Source: Pseudoxanthomonas composti (GTDB lineage: Bacteria > Pseudomonadota > Gammaproteobacteria > Xanthomonadales > Xanthomonadaceae). From it: a stretch of DNA of 43,917 bases. Within the stretch, counting starts at the first letter, position 1, and the number at the start of each line of letters is the position of its first letter. Below the pieces are notes generated by a model. The model was not told the origin of the DNA. It saw only the letters and a list, made by a program, of their open reading frames with translations, and searched no databases. The stretch lies in NCBI RefSeq assembly GCF_004122095.1, contig NZ_SAWZ01000015.1:1-43917 (forward strand). Reading direction: 5' to 3'. Of this stretch, positions 24,159 to 35,200 are shown piece after piece. The position numbers and the translations under genes are program-made.

Positions 24159-25483
24159 GCGCCGCCCCGCGGGAAACCTCGCAACCTGCGCTGGTCCGCG
24201 CGGTCAGCCGCTGGCAGATCGTCGGCCTGTCGATCAACGACGTCATCGGCAGCGGCATCTACCTGCTGCCGGCGGCCACGGTGGCGCTGATGGGCCCGCT
24301 GAGCCTGTGGGCGGTGCTGCTGGCCGGCATCGCCGTGGCCCTGCTGGTGCTGTGCTACGCGCAGGCGGCCAGCTATTTCGACACGCCTGGCGGCAGCTAT
24401 CTGTACGCACGCGAGGCCTTCGGCCGCTACGCCGGGTTCCAGGTGGGCTGGATGATCTGGCTGACCCGCATCAGTTCGGCCGCCGCGCTGGGCAATGGCC
24501 TGGCCGATGCGGTCTCGCGCTTCTGGCCGTATGCGGCCACCGATGCCGGGCGTCTGCTGGTGGTGATCGCCTCGCTTGGGGCGCTGACGGCGATCAACGT
24601 CATCGGCATCCGCTCGGCCGCGCGCACCGGCGTGGCCCTGGTGATCGGCAAGCTGCTGCCGCTGCTGCTGTTCGTGGTGATGGGCCTGTTCTTCATGGAC
24701 TGGTCGCTGGCCTTCTCCGGCACCGCGCCGGACCTTTCCGACATGCCCAACCTGGGCCAGGCGGCGTTGCTGCTGCTGTTCGCCTACGCGGGCTTCGAGA
24801 ACATCCCGGCAGCGGCCGGCGAGTTCCGCAACCCGCGGCGTGACGTGCCCTTCGCGCTGATCACCATGATCACCCTGGTGACCCTGATCTACGCGGCGGT
24901 GCAGGTGGTGGCCATGGGCACGCTGCCGGGGCTGGCCGACTCGGCCACGCCGCTGGCCGATGCCGCCAGCCGCTTCGGCGGCGAAGGTCTGGCGCTGGTG
25001 CTGACCATCGGCGCGGTGATCTCGATCCTGGGCACCACCAGCAACACGGTGATGCTGGGGCCGCGGTTCCTGTTCGCCCTGGCCCAGGACGGCTTCGGCC
25101 CGAAACTCCTGGCGCGGGTGCATCCGCGCTTCCGCACCCCGGCCGCGGCGATCATCCTGCAGGGCGTGCTGTCGGTGGCGCTGGCGCTGTCCGGCTCGTT
25201 CGAAAAATTGGCGCTGCTGTCGATGGTCACGCGCCTGTTGGCCTACATCGGCACGGCGGCGGCGGTGATCGTGCTGGCGCGCCGCCACCGCGACAACCCC
25301 AACGCGCTGCGCCTGCCCGGCGGTCCGCTGATCCCGGTGCTGGCGCTGCTGCTGACCCTGGGCCTGCTGTGCAGCGCCAGCCTGTCCAACCTGCTGGCGG
25401 TGGCCGCGGCGATGGCGGTGGGCACGCTGATCTATCTGTTCCCGCGCAAGGGCCAGGCGGGCCAAGGCGCAGGCGCGGGCTGA
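24155..25483 (+). CDS. APC-superfamily amino acid permease
   Basis: A 442-residue inner-membrane transporter with about 12 spans. The first span region has the amino acid/polyamine/organocation signature INDVIGSGIYLLPAATVALMGP. TPGGSYLYAREAFG marks the loop before span 3, and FAYAGFENIPAAAGEFRNPRRDVP the conserved segment around span 6. It is probably a proton-coupled importer or exchanger of amino acids. Which ones cannot be read, but as the last gene of the NlpC/P60-epimerase operon it may take up alanine or glutamate released in the periplasm. The ATG at 24155 lies in an ATGA overlap with the previous stop; a start at 24122 is less likely. Confidence 0.9.
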   Translation: MSAAPRETSQPALVRAVSRWQIVGLSINDVIGSGIYLLPAATVALMGPLSLWAVLLAGIAVALLVLCYAQAASYFDTPGGSYLYAREAFGRYAGFQVGWMIWLTRISSAAALGNGLADAVSRFWPYAATDAGRLLVVIASLGALTAINVIGIRSAARTGVALVIGKLLPLLLFVVMGLFFMDWSLAFSGTAPDLSDMPNLGQAALLLLFAYAGFENIPAAAGEFRNPRRDVPFALITMITLVTLIYAAVQVVAMGTLPGLADSATPLADAASRFGGEGLALVLTIGAVISILGTTSNTVMLGPRFLFALAQDGFGPKLLARVHPRFRTPAAAIILQGVLSVALALSGSFEKLALLSMVTRLLAYIGTAAAVIVLARRHRDNPNALRLPGGPLIPVLALLLTLGLLCSASLSNLLAVAAAMAVGTLIYLFPRKGQAGQGAGAG

Positions 25484-25484
25484 C

Positions 25485-25509
25485 GCCGGGGCCGGATGCC
25501 GGCACCGGC
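25485..25509 (+). terminator. Hairpin after the permease gene
   Basis: Immediately after the permease stop, GCCGG-G-GCCGG (25485-25495) pairs with CCGGC-A-CCGGC (25499-25509) around an ATG loop, with one mismatch. No T-run follows. It lies in the 118-base convergent gap before the end of the barrel gene, where a second small stem (CTGGGC/GCCCAG, 25582-25595) faces the other way. Confidence 0.4.
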
Positions 25510-25601
25510 CAGCGCCTGCCGGCCCTCACCGGCGCGCTGAGCCCGCCACGCGCAGCCCGGGTGCTTCAAACGGCAAGGCGTCTGGGCAGGCCCAGGGCCG
25601 G

Positions 25602-28600
25602 TCAGTAGTAGCCGGCCAGGTTCACGAAGAAGCCGTGGCGGTCGTAGTGGATCCGGGTCAGGTCCTCGCCGAAGTGGGTGAAGTTCCAGCCGATGCCGAT
25701 GCGGAAGTTCTCGCCGATCTGGCGGTCCACCCCGATCAGCCAGCCGGTGCGGTCCGGGCTGTCGGACACGGTGGTCATGCGGTACTCGGCCAGCGCGTCC
25801 CAGCGCGCCAGCAGCGCATAGCGCAGCTGCAGGGCGGCGAACTCGGTGCGGCTGTCCAGCCACTGGCCCACGCCGCGGCCATCGCGATACTCGCCGCGGC
25901 GCGCGGACAGCTTGCCGCCGAGCTCCCAGTGGTCGTTGAGCTGGTAGATGCCTTCCAGTGCCAGCACGTGCGAGCGCTGGTCGTAGATGCTGGCCCCTTC
26001 CTGCCCTTGCGTGGCCACGTCGTACAGGTAGGTGTAGCGGCCGAAGGCGGCCCAGCGCGTGCTGTCGTGTGGGCGCCAGGCAAAGCCGGTGTTGATCTCG
26101 GCCAGCTTGGCGCCGGCCAGGGGGTTGAGATCGTCCTCGGTGTCGGCGTAGTTGGCGCGCAGCGCCAGGCGCCAGTCCTCGCTGAGGCGGTAGGCCATGC
26201 GGTTGGTGGTCACCCACTGCGTGCGCCTCTCCGCGCCGCTGTCGCGGCGGTATTCCAGCTTGCTGGTCCACTGCATGCGCTCGTCGGTACGGCCGCCGCT
26301 GAGGCTGTAGGCGCGGCGGTCCACGCGGCCGCTGAGCGCGTCGAGCTGGCCATCCATCACCGTGGCGCCCAGCGTCCAGCCCACCGCCGGGGAGACATCC
26401 ATGCCCACGGTGTGGGTCAGGCCGGAGGCATCGCTGCCCACGTCCTTCAGGTACTGGCTTTCGTTGAACACGTTGGTGCGGTCGGTCACCCGCCAACGCT
26501 GGCCCAGGGTCCAGCCGTTCTGCTGGCTGGGGTCGTACCAGAGGTTGTCGCCCAGGTCCTCGGAGGTGAACCGGTAGCTGCCATACACGGTCTGCTCCGG
26601 ACGCACGCGGTACTCGGCCTGCAGGGCGGTGCCGAAGCCGCGGCTGCCATCGCTGGCTTCCGCGCCCAGGGTGAGGCGGTCGGTGGTCTGGTAGTTGGCG
26701 CCCACGGTGAGCCTGTTGTTGCGGGCATAGCGCCCGCGGTCGTCATCGGCGGTGTATTGGGCCACGCCGTAGAGCTCCAGCGGCACGGTGATCTGGTAGC
26801 GGTAGCTGGCCGCCACCAGCAGCGCATCGGCATCCACCGTGCTGCCCTGCTGGTCCACGTTGCGCAGCTCCGCGCCCAGGCGCTGGCGCTCGTCCAGGCG
26901 CCAGTCCATGGTCAGCTGGGTCTGCGCCAGCGACTGCGGCCCCTGTTCGGCGCGCGAGTAGCGGCCGTAGAGACTGAAATCGGTGGTGAAGTAGCCCAGG
27001 AACTCCGCGCCGTACTCCTGCACCGGCGCGCCGTTATCGAAGCGGGAGATGGAAAAGCCCGCATCGACCTCGCGCCACCACGCGCCCACGCTCCAGTCCA
27101 GCGGGGTCAGGCCCAGCTCGCGCAGGTTGGCGCGCGCGTCCAGGGCCCAGGCCTCGCCACGGCGCGCGGCGCTGGTGGGATTGCGCTGGATGAAGCTCAG
27201 GCCGCCGTTGTCCGAATAGAACACCGGCGTGGCCGTGGCCTCGCTCTGGGTGATCTCGGCCTTGAGGTAGGTGCCACGGCCGGCCTGAAGGGTCAGGTCC
27301 GCGCCCTTGAGCGAATAGTCGCTGCCGCCGCTGTCGTCATCGACATAGGTAGCGCCCACGGCAAGGTGGTCGTTGACCCACTGCTTGCCGCGGAAGCCCA
27401 GCGCCAGGTCCTCGCCCTGGAAGCCGCTGGGCACGTATTCGTAATCCACCAACAGCAGCTGGCCATAGCCATCCAGCGGCGTCTCGCGGGTCAGCGTGCG
27501 CACGTTCTCGCGGGTGATCTGCGCCAGCGGGCGGGTCAGGATCAGCCGCCCCTGCAGCTCGTCGATCTCGTAGTCGACGTTGCGCTGCAGGTTGACGCGG
27601 CTTTCGGTCAGGCCGGTGGTGGGGTCGCGGATCTCCAGCACCACCTGCTCCGATCCGCGCAGGATGTCGGTGTGGCGCAGGTAGTACAGGCTGCCGCCGG
27701 TGCCGAGGAACTCGCTGTGGCCGGCCGAGGTCCGTGCCTGCGAGCCGAACACCCGCAGCTCCCGGCGCGCCTCGCCCAGGGGCGTGGTCGCCGGCGAGCG
27801 CCAGCTCAGTGCCGCCCCGTACAGCGCGCGGCTGTACTGGCCATACTCGGTGCCGGTGATGCCGGTGAGGTAGTTGCCCCACAGCGCCTGGCTCTGGTCC
27901 CAGTCCGCGCGCAGGTACAGCTTGCCCTGGGTGTCCACGTCGCGGTAAGTCAGCGAGTCGTCGCCGTAGGTCGGGTAGTACAGGTCCGGGTCCAGGCGCC
28001 AGAAGATGTCCTGCGGGTCGGCCTCGAAGAAGCCGTCGAACAGATGGTCCAGCTGGTTGTTGCGGGTGTCGGCCTGGGCGGTGAACACGTATTTGCCGCG
28101 GGTCCTGCCCTTGAGATAGAACGCCAGCCGGCCCTCGTTGACGAAGCCCTCCTGGTAGTTGTTGTCGCGGATGGAGATGCCGTTGCTGGCGCTGACCTTG
28201 CCGCGGCCGAAGGTGGCATCGGCCAGGGCCACCGCATAGGCGTAGCTGCCGGTGACCTGGGCCCGCAGCTGCTTGCCGGTCGCAGGCGCCTGGGTGGAGA
28301 CGGCGCGCACGTCGTAGAGATGTTCGCCCAGCGGCTCGAGGAACTCGGCACTGAACATGCCGTTCTGGTCCACCGGGAAGACCTGGCCGTTGATGCTGAC
28401 GCGGGTGTCGCGCGGCACCCCGCTGCCCTGCACGCGCACGCGCGCACCGCGGATGACGATGTTCTGCAGGCGCAGGTTGTTGCGGCCGTAGGTGGCATCG
28501 CTCAGTTCCAGCACCTGCGCATCGTTGCCGCTGACTACCTGCCCGTTCTCGCGCAGCTGCTGGACGCTGGCCAGTTCCGAACCGCGGTTGAACTCGGCCG

Positions 28601-29264
28601 GCGTCACCAGGCGGATGCGTTGGGCAGTGGTCTCATCGAAGCTGCCCTGCGCGCCATAGGCGCGGGCCACGTACAGCAGCTCGTCGCCCACGCGCAGGTT
28701 GAGCGAGGCCGGCAGCGCGCCGTCCCACTGCGCGTCGGCAATCGGCGTGGTCGGCATCTCGATGGTGGCCAGCGGCGCGACCAGGTCGGTGTCGCTGGCG
28801 CGATAGACGGTGACCACCAGGCGCTCGATGAAGGCGCTGTAGTTGCTGAAGCTGTGGAAGCGCACCGGCCGCTGGATCGCGCCGGCCTCGAACGGCGCCA
28901 GCGCGCCGGCCTGCACGGTCAGCGCCGGGCGCGTGAGCGTGGGGTCCTCGGTCAGCCAGATCACCCCGCCCTGCGGCAACTCCAGACCGGTATCGCCGTT
29001 CATCACCCCGGCCGGCGGCACGGCAGGCGCGGCCAGCGGCGTGGCCGATGGCGCGGTCTGCGGCGGCGCGGTCTGCGGCGGCGCGCTCTGCAGCGGCATG
29101 TCAAAGCGGTACAACAGCTGTCCGTCTTGGCTGCAGGACTGCGCATCGCAGCTGGCCGCAGGCACCGCATCCTGCGCGCGGATGCCCTGCACCAGCGCAA
29201 AGCTGGCCAACACCGGCCATGCGATCGCGCGCAAGCCGCCTCGCCGACGCCGGGTCGCGCTCAT
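25602..29264 (-). CDS. Large outer-membrane beta-barrel protein partnered with the giant repeat protein
   Basis: A 1220-residue exported protein. The signal peptide is about 1-30 (PVLASFALVQGIRAQ), then two close cysteines (SCDAQSC) and a Pro/Gln/Ala linker (about 58-87). An all-beta periplasmic part runs to about 350. From about 370 to the end it is an alternating-residue beta-barrel (GRLAFYLKGRTRGKYVFTAQ, FWRLDPDLYYPTYGDDS, GTGGSLYYLRH, YEIDELQGRLILTRPL), closing with the aromatic NLAGYY. Proteins of this build are known next to DUF11/SdrD-like surface proteins in other Proteobacteria, but I know of no defined function. Its ATG overlaps the stop of the giant gene (ATGA), which suggests equal production. 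A role as anchor or exporter of that protein is inference. Confidence 0.85.
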   Translation of the reverse strand: MSATRRRRGGLRAIAWPVLASFALVQGIRAQDAVPAASCDAQSCSQDGQLLYRFDMPLQSAPPQTAPPQTAPSATPLAAPAVPPAGVMNGDTGLELPQGGVIWLTEDPTLTRPALTVQAGALAPFEAGAIQRPVRFHSFSNYSAFIERLVVTVYRASDTDLVAPLATIEMPTTPIADAQWDGALPASLNLRVGDELLYVARAYGAQGSFDETTAQRIRLVTPAEFNRGSELASVQQLRENGQVVSGNDAQVLELSDATYGRNNLRLQNIVIRGARVRVQGSGVPRDTRVSINGQVFPVDQNGMFSAEFLEPLGEHLYDVRAVSTQAPATGKQLRAQVTGSYAYAVALADATFGRGKVSASNGISIRDNNYQEGFVNEGRLAFYLKGRTRGKYVFTAQADTRNNQLDHLFDGFFEADPQDIFWRLDPDLYYPTYGDDSLTYRDVDTQGKLYLRADWDQSQALWGNYLTGITGTEYGQYSRALYGAALSWRSPATTPLGEARRELRVFGSQARTSAGHSEFLGTGGSLYYLRHTDILRGSEQVVLEIRDPTTGLTESRVNLQRNVDYEIDELQGRLILTRPLAQITRENVRTLTRETPLDGYGQLLLVDYEYVPSGFQGEDLALGFRGKQWVNDHLAVGATYVDDDSGGSDYSLKGADLTLQAGRGTYLKAEITQSEATATPVFYSDNGGLSFIQRNPTSAARRGEAWALDARANLRELGLTPLDWSVGAWWREVDAGFSISRFDNGAPVQEYGAEFLGYFTTDFSLYGRYSRAEQGPQSLAQTQLTMDWRLDERQRLGAELRNVDQQGSTVDADALLVAASYRYQITVPLELYGVAQYTADDDRGRYARNNRLTVGANYQTTDRLTLGAEASDGSRGFGTALQAEYRVRPEQTVYGSYRFTSEDLGDNLWYDPSQQNGWTLGQRWRVTDRTNVFNESQYLKDVGSDASGLTHTVGMDVSPAVGWTLGATVMDGQLDALSGRVDRRAYSLSGGRTDERMQWTSKLEYRRDSGAERRTQWVTTNRMAYRLSEDWRLALRANYADTEDDLNPLAGAKLAEINTGFAWRPHDSTRWAAFGRYTYLYDVATQGQEGASIYDQRSHVLALEGIYQLNDHWELGGKLSARRGEYRDGRGVGQWLDSRTEFAALQLRYALLARWDALAEYRMTTVSDSPDRTGWLIGVDRQIGENFRIGIGWNFTHFGEDLTRIHYDRHGFFVNLAGYY
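29050..29094 (-). repeat. Three tandem 15-base copies in the barrel gene
   Basis: The unit GGCGCGGTCTGCGGC (plus strand) is present at 29050-29064 and 29065-29079, and with two changes at 29080-29094. It encodes the APPQT repeats of the linker after the signal region. Gain or loss of a copy would stay in frame and alter only linker length. Confidence 0.8.
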
Positions 29265-32200
29265 GGCGTGGGTCCTCCTGCCTGGCCGGTCGGATCGACC
29301 GCGGCGTCAGAGCCGTCCTGCACCAGGCGCCAGCGGCTGCGCATGGGCCCGGGCAGACGGGCGTTGACCGTGTCGGTCAGCAGGCGATGCCGCTGTGCCT
29401 GCACCGCCGCGGGCGTGTCGGCGTCGGCCGGCAACACCACCCGGTCGATGTCCCCACGCGCGATCGCCTCGCCGATCGCGTCCACCAGTGCGGTCCCCTC
29501 CGGCGCCAGGGCGATGCCGTCAGGGGCGAACGCGCTGGCCGCCACGTGCAACACGCCTCCGCGCAGCGCAGCGGTCGGCGAGGACGCTTGCTGGAACTGT
29601 AGGGTCTGCACGCTGGCCGGCGGCAGGCGCTCGACAAGTGCCTGCCGCAGCGCCAGCGCGCGCTGTAGCCACAGCGCATCGCCCCCGCTGCCGGCCAGCA
29701 CGATGACCGTGCCAGGTGCCACCTCCAGCCCCTTGGCCATGCCATCGAGCGCGGCTGCATGCTGCGGCCGCAGCGGCGCGCGCCCGGCTTCGAACAGCGC
29801 CTGGCCCACCTGCAGGCGGCCGGCCGTGCCGGCCTGCGCGGACGTGGCCAAGGCGCCCGGCGGCAGCCGCACGCCGAAGTCGAAGCGGGTGGGTGGCCCG
29901 GCGGTGATGCGACGCACGCGCGGGTTGGGCGTGGTGAACGCCGCGCCGGGCGGCAGGGTCGCGGCATCGACCTTGAGGATGAAGTTGTTGCCGCGCGCCG
30001 AGGTGCCCGGCGCGATGCCCACCAGGTGGTAGCGGCCGTAGCCGTCGGTCTGGGTGACCAGGCCTTCGACCGAGCCCACGCGCACGCCCGGCAGGCCACG
30101 CTCGCCCGGGTCCTGGATGCCGTTGCCGTTGTCGTCGGCGAACACCGATCCGACGATCAGGCTCTCCGCTTCGGCCGGATCGACCTCCAGCATGACCTCG
30201 GCCGAGGCCTCGTTGGTCAGCGCCACGCCCTCGGTGGTGCGCAGGATCGCATCGCTCTCATAGACCCCGCCGGTCACCGTGGCGCCGGCCCGCAGGTAGA
30301 ACGAGAACGTGGCCGAGCCGCCGGGCGCGATATCGATCCCGCCGATGGTCAGCGGGTCGGTGGACACCAGCCACTCCTGGCCCTGCGCGTTGATCCGCAC
30401 CGGCGCATCGACCGAGGCGGGGGTGATGCTGCCGCCACTGCGCGCCGCGGTCGCCGGCTGCGGGCCCTGGTCGTAGCTGACCACGATCTGCTGCGGCACA
30501 TAGGTGAAACCGGGCGGAATGCCGTTGACCAGCATGGCGTTGGTGATCGGCAGGCCGCTGGCGTTCTCCGCGCGCACGGTGAAGCGGGCCAGGCCGCCGA
30601 CCTTGATCACCGGGCTGGTCACCCACTTGGACAGGCGCGCCAACAGCGCATTGCCGCTGATGGTCAGCGTCACCGTGGCCGTCCCGCACAGCGGCGCCGG
30701 CCTGCTGGTGTCGCAGACGCGATAGGTGAAGCGGTCCTGGCCGTTGTATCCGGCTACGGGGGTGAACAGGCAGATGCCCTGGGCATTGCACTGCACGCTG
30801 CCGTGCTCGGGCGCGGCCACGATGCTCAGGCTGGCGCGGTCCAGCGGCGCACCGGTGGTGGTGTCGTTGGCCAGCACGTCGATCTGCACCGGCTCGGGAC
30901 TGGTGATCTGCACGCTGTCCGGCGCGATGCCGATCTGGTTGGGCTGCACCGTGACCGTCACCGTGGCGGTGGCGCAGTTGCCCGGATTGGTGCTTTCGCA
31001 GACCGTGTACTGGAAATTGTCGGTGCCGGTGAAGGCCGCCCCCGGGGTATAGACCACCGCACCCTCGCCATTGCTGAGCGCGGCGCCATTGCCCGGCGCA
31101 GTGACCTGGGTCAGGGTGACGTTGCCGGCATTGACCTGGGCCGCGCCCTGCACGTCGTTGGCCAGCACCGCGATCACCACGGCGGTGGCCTGCGCGGTCT
31201 GCGCGGCATCGTCGTTGGCGGTGATCGCCGTGGCGCTCACCGAGACGGTGACCGTGGCCTCGGCGCACACGGCAGGCGCGGCGAGATCGCAGATGCGATA
31301 GCGCAGCCCATAGGTCCCCGCCGGCGTGCCCGGCGCCAGGCTCAGCTGGCCATCGGCACTGACCGATAGCGGGCCCTGGGTGACCGGTGCCAGGCTGACA
31401 TTGCTCGCGGTGGCGGGCGCGCCGTCGTAGAGATCGTTGGCCAGCACGTTGATCGCATTGGCCGCGCCGGCCGTGCCATCGAGCGGGCCGGCGGTATCGT
31501 CGGTGGCCACCAGCACCCCGCCCTGCACGCTCACGCGCAACACGGCGCTGGCGCAGTTGGCCGGATTGCTGCGCTCGCAGAGGGTGTAGGTCAGGGTGTA
31601 GGTGCCGGTGGCGGTGCCGCTGGCCAGGGTGATGTCGCCGTTGGCATCGATGGACAACGGCCCGGCGGCCACCGGCGCCAGGCTCACGCGCGTGGTGTCC
31701 ACCGGCGTGCCGCCCAGGGTGTCGTTGCCGAGCACGTTACCCAGGGCCCCGCCGCCGCTGCCGACCGGGCCAATCGTGTCGTCCTGCGCCAGCAGCGCAC
31801 CGGCGGCCACGATCACCTGCACGTTCGCCTGCGCGCATTGCGTGGGGTCGGCGGCCAGGCAGATCCGGTAGACGATGCCGTAGGTTCCGGCGGGCGTGCC
31901 GGCGGCCACCGAGAGCGTGCCATCGCCGGCGATGCTCAGCGGCCCGCTGCTCACCGGCGCCAGCGTCACCAGGCCCGTGGCCGGGCCACCGCCGACCGTG
32001 TCGTTGTCCAGCACATTGCCCAGGCCAGGGCCGGCCGGCAGCGGGCCCAGGCTGTCGGGGTTGGCCACGATCGCCGCACTGGCCACCACCTCCACGGTGA
32101 CCTGCGCGCTGGCGCAGTTGCCCGGGTTGAGCCGCTCGCACACGGTGTATTGCGCGCTGTAGGTGCCTGCCGCCGCGCCCGGCGCCAGCGCCAGGTTGCC

Positions 32201-35200
32201 GCTGGCATCGATGGCCAATGGCGCGGCCGCGGTGGAGGTCACCAGCACCGCGCTTGGCACCATGGCGCTGCCATCCAGCGTGTCGTTGGCCAGCACGTTG
32301 CCCAGGCTGCTGCCGCCGGCGCTGCCGTCGATGGGGCCGAAGGCATCGGCGCTGGCCGCGATCGTCGCCGCCGCCACCAGCACGCTGGCCGTGGCGCTGG
32401 CGCAGCGCGCGCCGTCGTTGCGGTCGCAGATCGTGTACGGGATCGTGTAGGTGCCTGCCGCGGTTCCGGCGGCCACGTGCAGCACGCCCTGGGCATCGAT
32501 CGAGAGCGCGGCCGTGTCGGTGGCGGTCAGGCTGACGTTGGCCGGGGTGGCCGCGCCGCCCTCGATCTGGTCGTTGGCCAGCACGTTGCCCACATTGGCG
32601 CTGCCGGCGGCGCCGCCGACCGGGCCGAAGCTGTCGGCGTTGGCGGCAACGCTGGTGGCTCCTGCCGCGACCTGCACGCGCACCACAGCACTGGCGCAGT
32701 TGTCGGGATTGGCCAGCTCGCAGATCCGGTAGCTGGCCGTGTACTCGCCCGCCGCGGTGTTGGGCGCAACCGAGACGCTGCCGTTGGCCGCGACCGTGAC
32801 CGGGCCGGACGCGGTGGAGGCGATGCCGACCAGCGCGGTGCTGGCGGACGCGCCGTCCACCGTGTCGTTGGCCAGCACATTGCCGATGTCGACCGCACCG
32901 CCGACACCATTGACCGGCCCCAGCGCATCGTCGCCGGCCACCAGCGCCAGATCGCGCACCTGCACGCTCAGCAGCGCGCTGGCGCAATTGTCGGGATTGG
33001 CCAGCTCGCAGACGGTGTAGGTCAGGGTCTGGGTGCCCGTCGGCGCGGCCGCCAGCACGTTGACCGTGCCATCGGCGGCCACCGCCAGGGCGGCGTTGGA
33101 CACCGGGGTGAGCACCACGTTGGCGGGGGTGGCCGGCAGTCCGGCGACGGTGTCGTTGCCCAGCACGTTGCCCACCCCGGCGCTGCCGCGCACCACCGGG
33201 CCGAAGCCATCGTCGGCCGCCACCACCGCCTGCGGCGCGGCGGCCACCAGCACCTGCGCATCGGCCTCGGCGCAGCTGCCGGCGTTGAGCCGCTCGCAGA
33301 TGCGATAGCGGACGCTGTAGGTGCCGGGCGCGGCGTTGGCGGCCACCAGCACCCGGCCGTCGTTCTCCACCGTCAGCGGCCCGCTGCCGACCGAGGTCAG
33401 GCTGACCAGATCCAGGCTGGCGCCAGCGCCATTGAGCGCATCGTTGGCCAGCACGTTGCCGGTGGCATAGCTGCCGGGAAGCGCCGCACCCAGCGCATCG
33501 TTGTTGGCGATGATGGCGGCGGCCACCACGTTCACCGTCAGCGTGGCGGTGTCGCAGTCGCTGGTGCTGCCCAGCGCGCACAGCTGGTAGTTCAGGCTGT
33601 AGCTGCCCACGCGGGTGCTGCCGGCCACGTCCACGCTGCCATTGGCATTGACCGTGAGCGGACCGTTGCTGGCCGGGGTGACCGTCGCGGTGGTGATGGT
33701 GGCCGGCGCGCCGTTGGCCAGGTCGTTGGTCAGCACGTTGCCGACATTGGTGCCGCCGGCCGCGCCGACCACCGGGCCCAGCACATCGTCCACCGCGTCC
33801 ACCGTGGCGCTGCCGCGCACCACCGTCACCGTGACCCCCGCGCGCGCGCAGTTGGCGACGTTGATGGCGCCGCAGATCTGGTAGACCAGCACATAGGTGC
33901 CCGGCGCGGTCCCCGCCGCCAGTTCCACGTGGCCGTCGCTGTCCACGCGCAGCGGGCCGGACACCGTGTCGTCCAGACGGATGCTGGTGGTGGTGGCCGG
34001 CTGCCCATTGACCGTGTCGTTGGCCAGCACGTTGCCGAGATTGGCGCTGCCCAGCGCCCCGTCGACCGGGCCGAATGAATCGGGGTTGGCCAGCACCGTG
34101 GCGCCAACGACGTTGACGGTCAGCTGCGTGGTGTCGCAATTGCCAGGGTCGGCCAGCTCGCACAGCGCGTAGCTCAGCGTGTAGGTGCCCGCCAGCGCGG
34201 TGGTGTCCACATCCACCGATCCATCGGCGTTCAGGCGCACCGGCGCCTGGTACTGGGGGGCCACCGAGACAACCGCCAGCGTGGCCGGCGCGCCGTTGAC
34301 CTCGTCGTTGGCCAGCACGTTGCCGATGTTGGTGCCGCCCACGCCACTGGCGACCGGGCCGAAGGTATCGCGCATGGCGTTGACCACCACCGGCGCGGCG
34401 GAGACCACCACCGACACGTCGGCTTCGGCGCAGTTGCCCGGGTATGCCAGCTCGCAGACCCGATAGCGCGCCGGATAGCTCCCCGCCGGCGTCCCGGAGG
34501 GCACCGACACGGTGCCGTCGCTGTTGATCGTCAGCGGTCCTTGCGTGGAGGGCACCACCGCGACAGTGGCGGTGGTGGCCGGCATGCCGTTGAGGGTGTC
34601 GTTGAACAGCAGGTTGCCGCCATGGTCGGCGCCCACGGCACTGGAAAACGGGCCGGCGGTGTCGTCGTTGGCCACCAGCACGGCGGCCACCACGCCCACG
34701 GTGACCGTGGCGGTGTCGCAATTGTCGATGCGGGTGGTCTGGCAGATGCGGTAGGCCAGCGTGTACGCACCGACCGGCGTTCCCGGTGCCACGTCGACCT
34801 GGCCGGCCACGTCGATGGACAGATGCGCGTTGCTGGCCGCGACCACCACCACCTCGGCCGTGGTGGCCGCCAGCCCATGCAGCGTGTCGTTGGCCAGCAC
34901 GTTGCCGATGTTATTGGCGCCGGTGGTGGCGGCCACCGCGTCGAAGCGGTCGTCCACCGCCAGGATCGTGGCCGGCGCAGCGGCCACTAGCACCGTCACC
35001 GTCCCACTTGCGCAGTTGCCGGGATTGCGCCGCTCGCAGATCCGATAGGTCGCCGCATGGCTGCCCACGGCGGTCCCGGCGACCACGGTGACCATGCCGG
35101 TGGCCGGGTCCAGGCCGATGGCGGCATCGCCCCCGGTGCGGGTCAGCGTCACCTCCGCCGGCGTGGCCGGCTGACCCCCGACCAGGTCGTTGTCCAGCAC

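Noticed and set aside
25635..30032. Plus-strand open frame of 1465 codons opposite the barrel gene and the tail of the giant gene
   Set aside because: It is antisense to two clear protein genes, is rich in His/Gln/Val/Ala without domains, and is what GC-rich codon use produces on the opposite strand. The same applies to the long antisense frames at 7197-10373, 14427-16805, 31838-34078 and 35057-37813.
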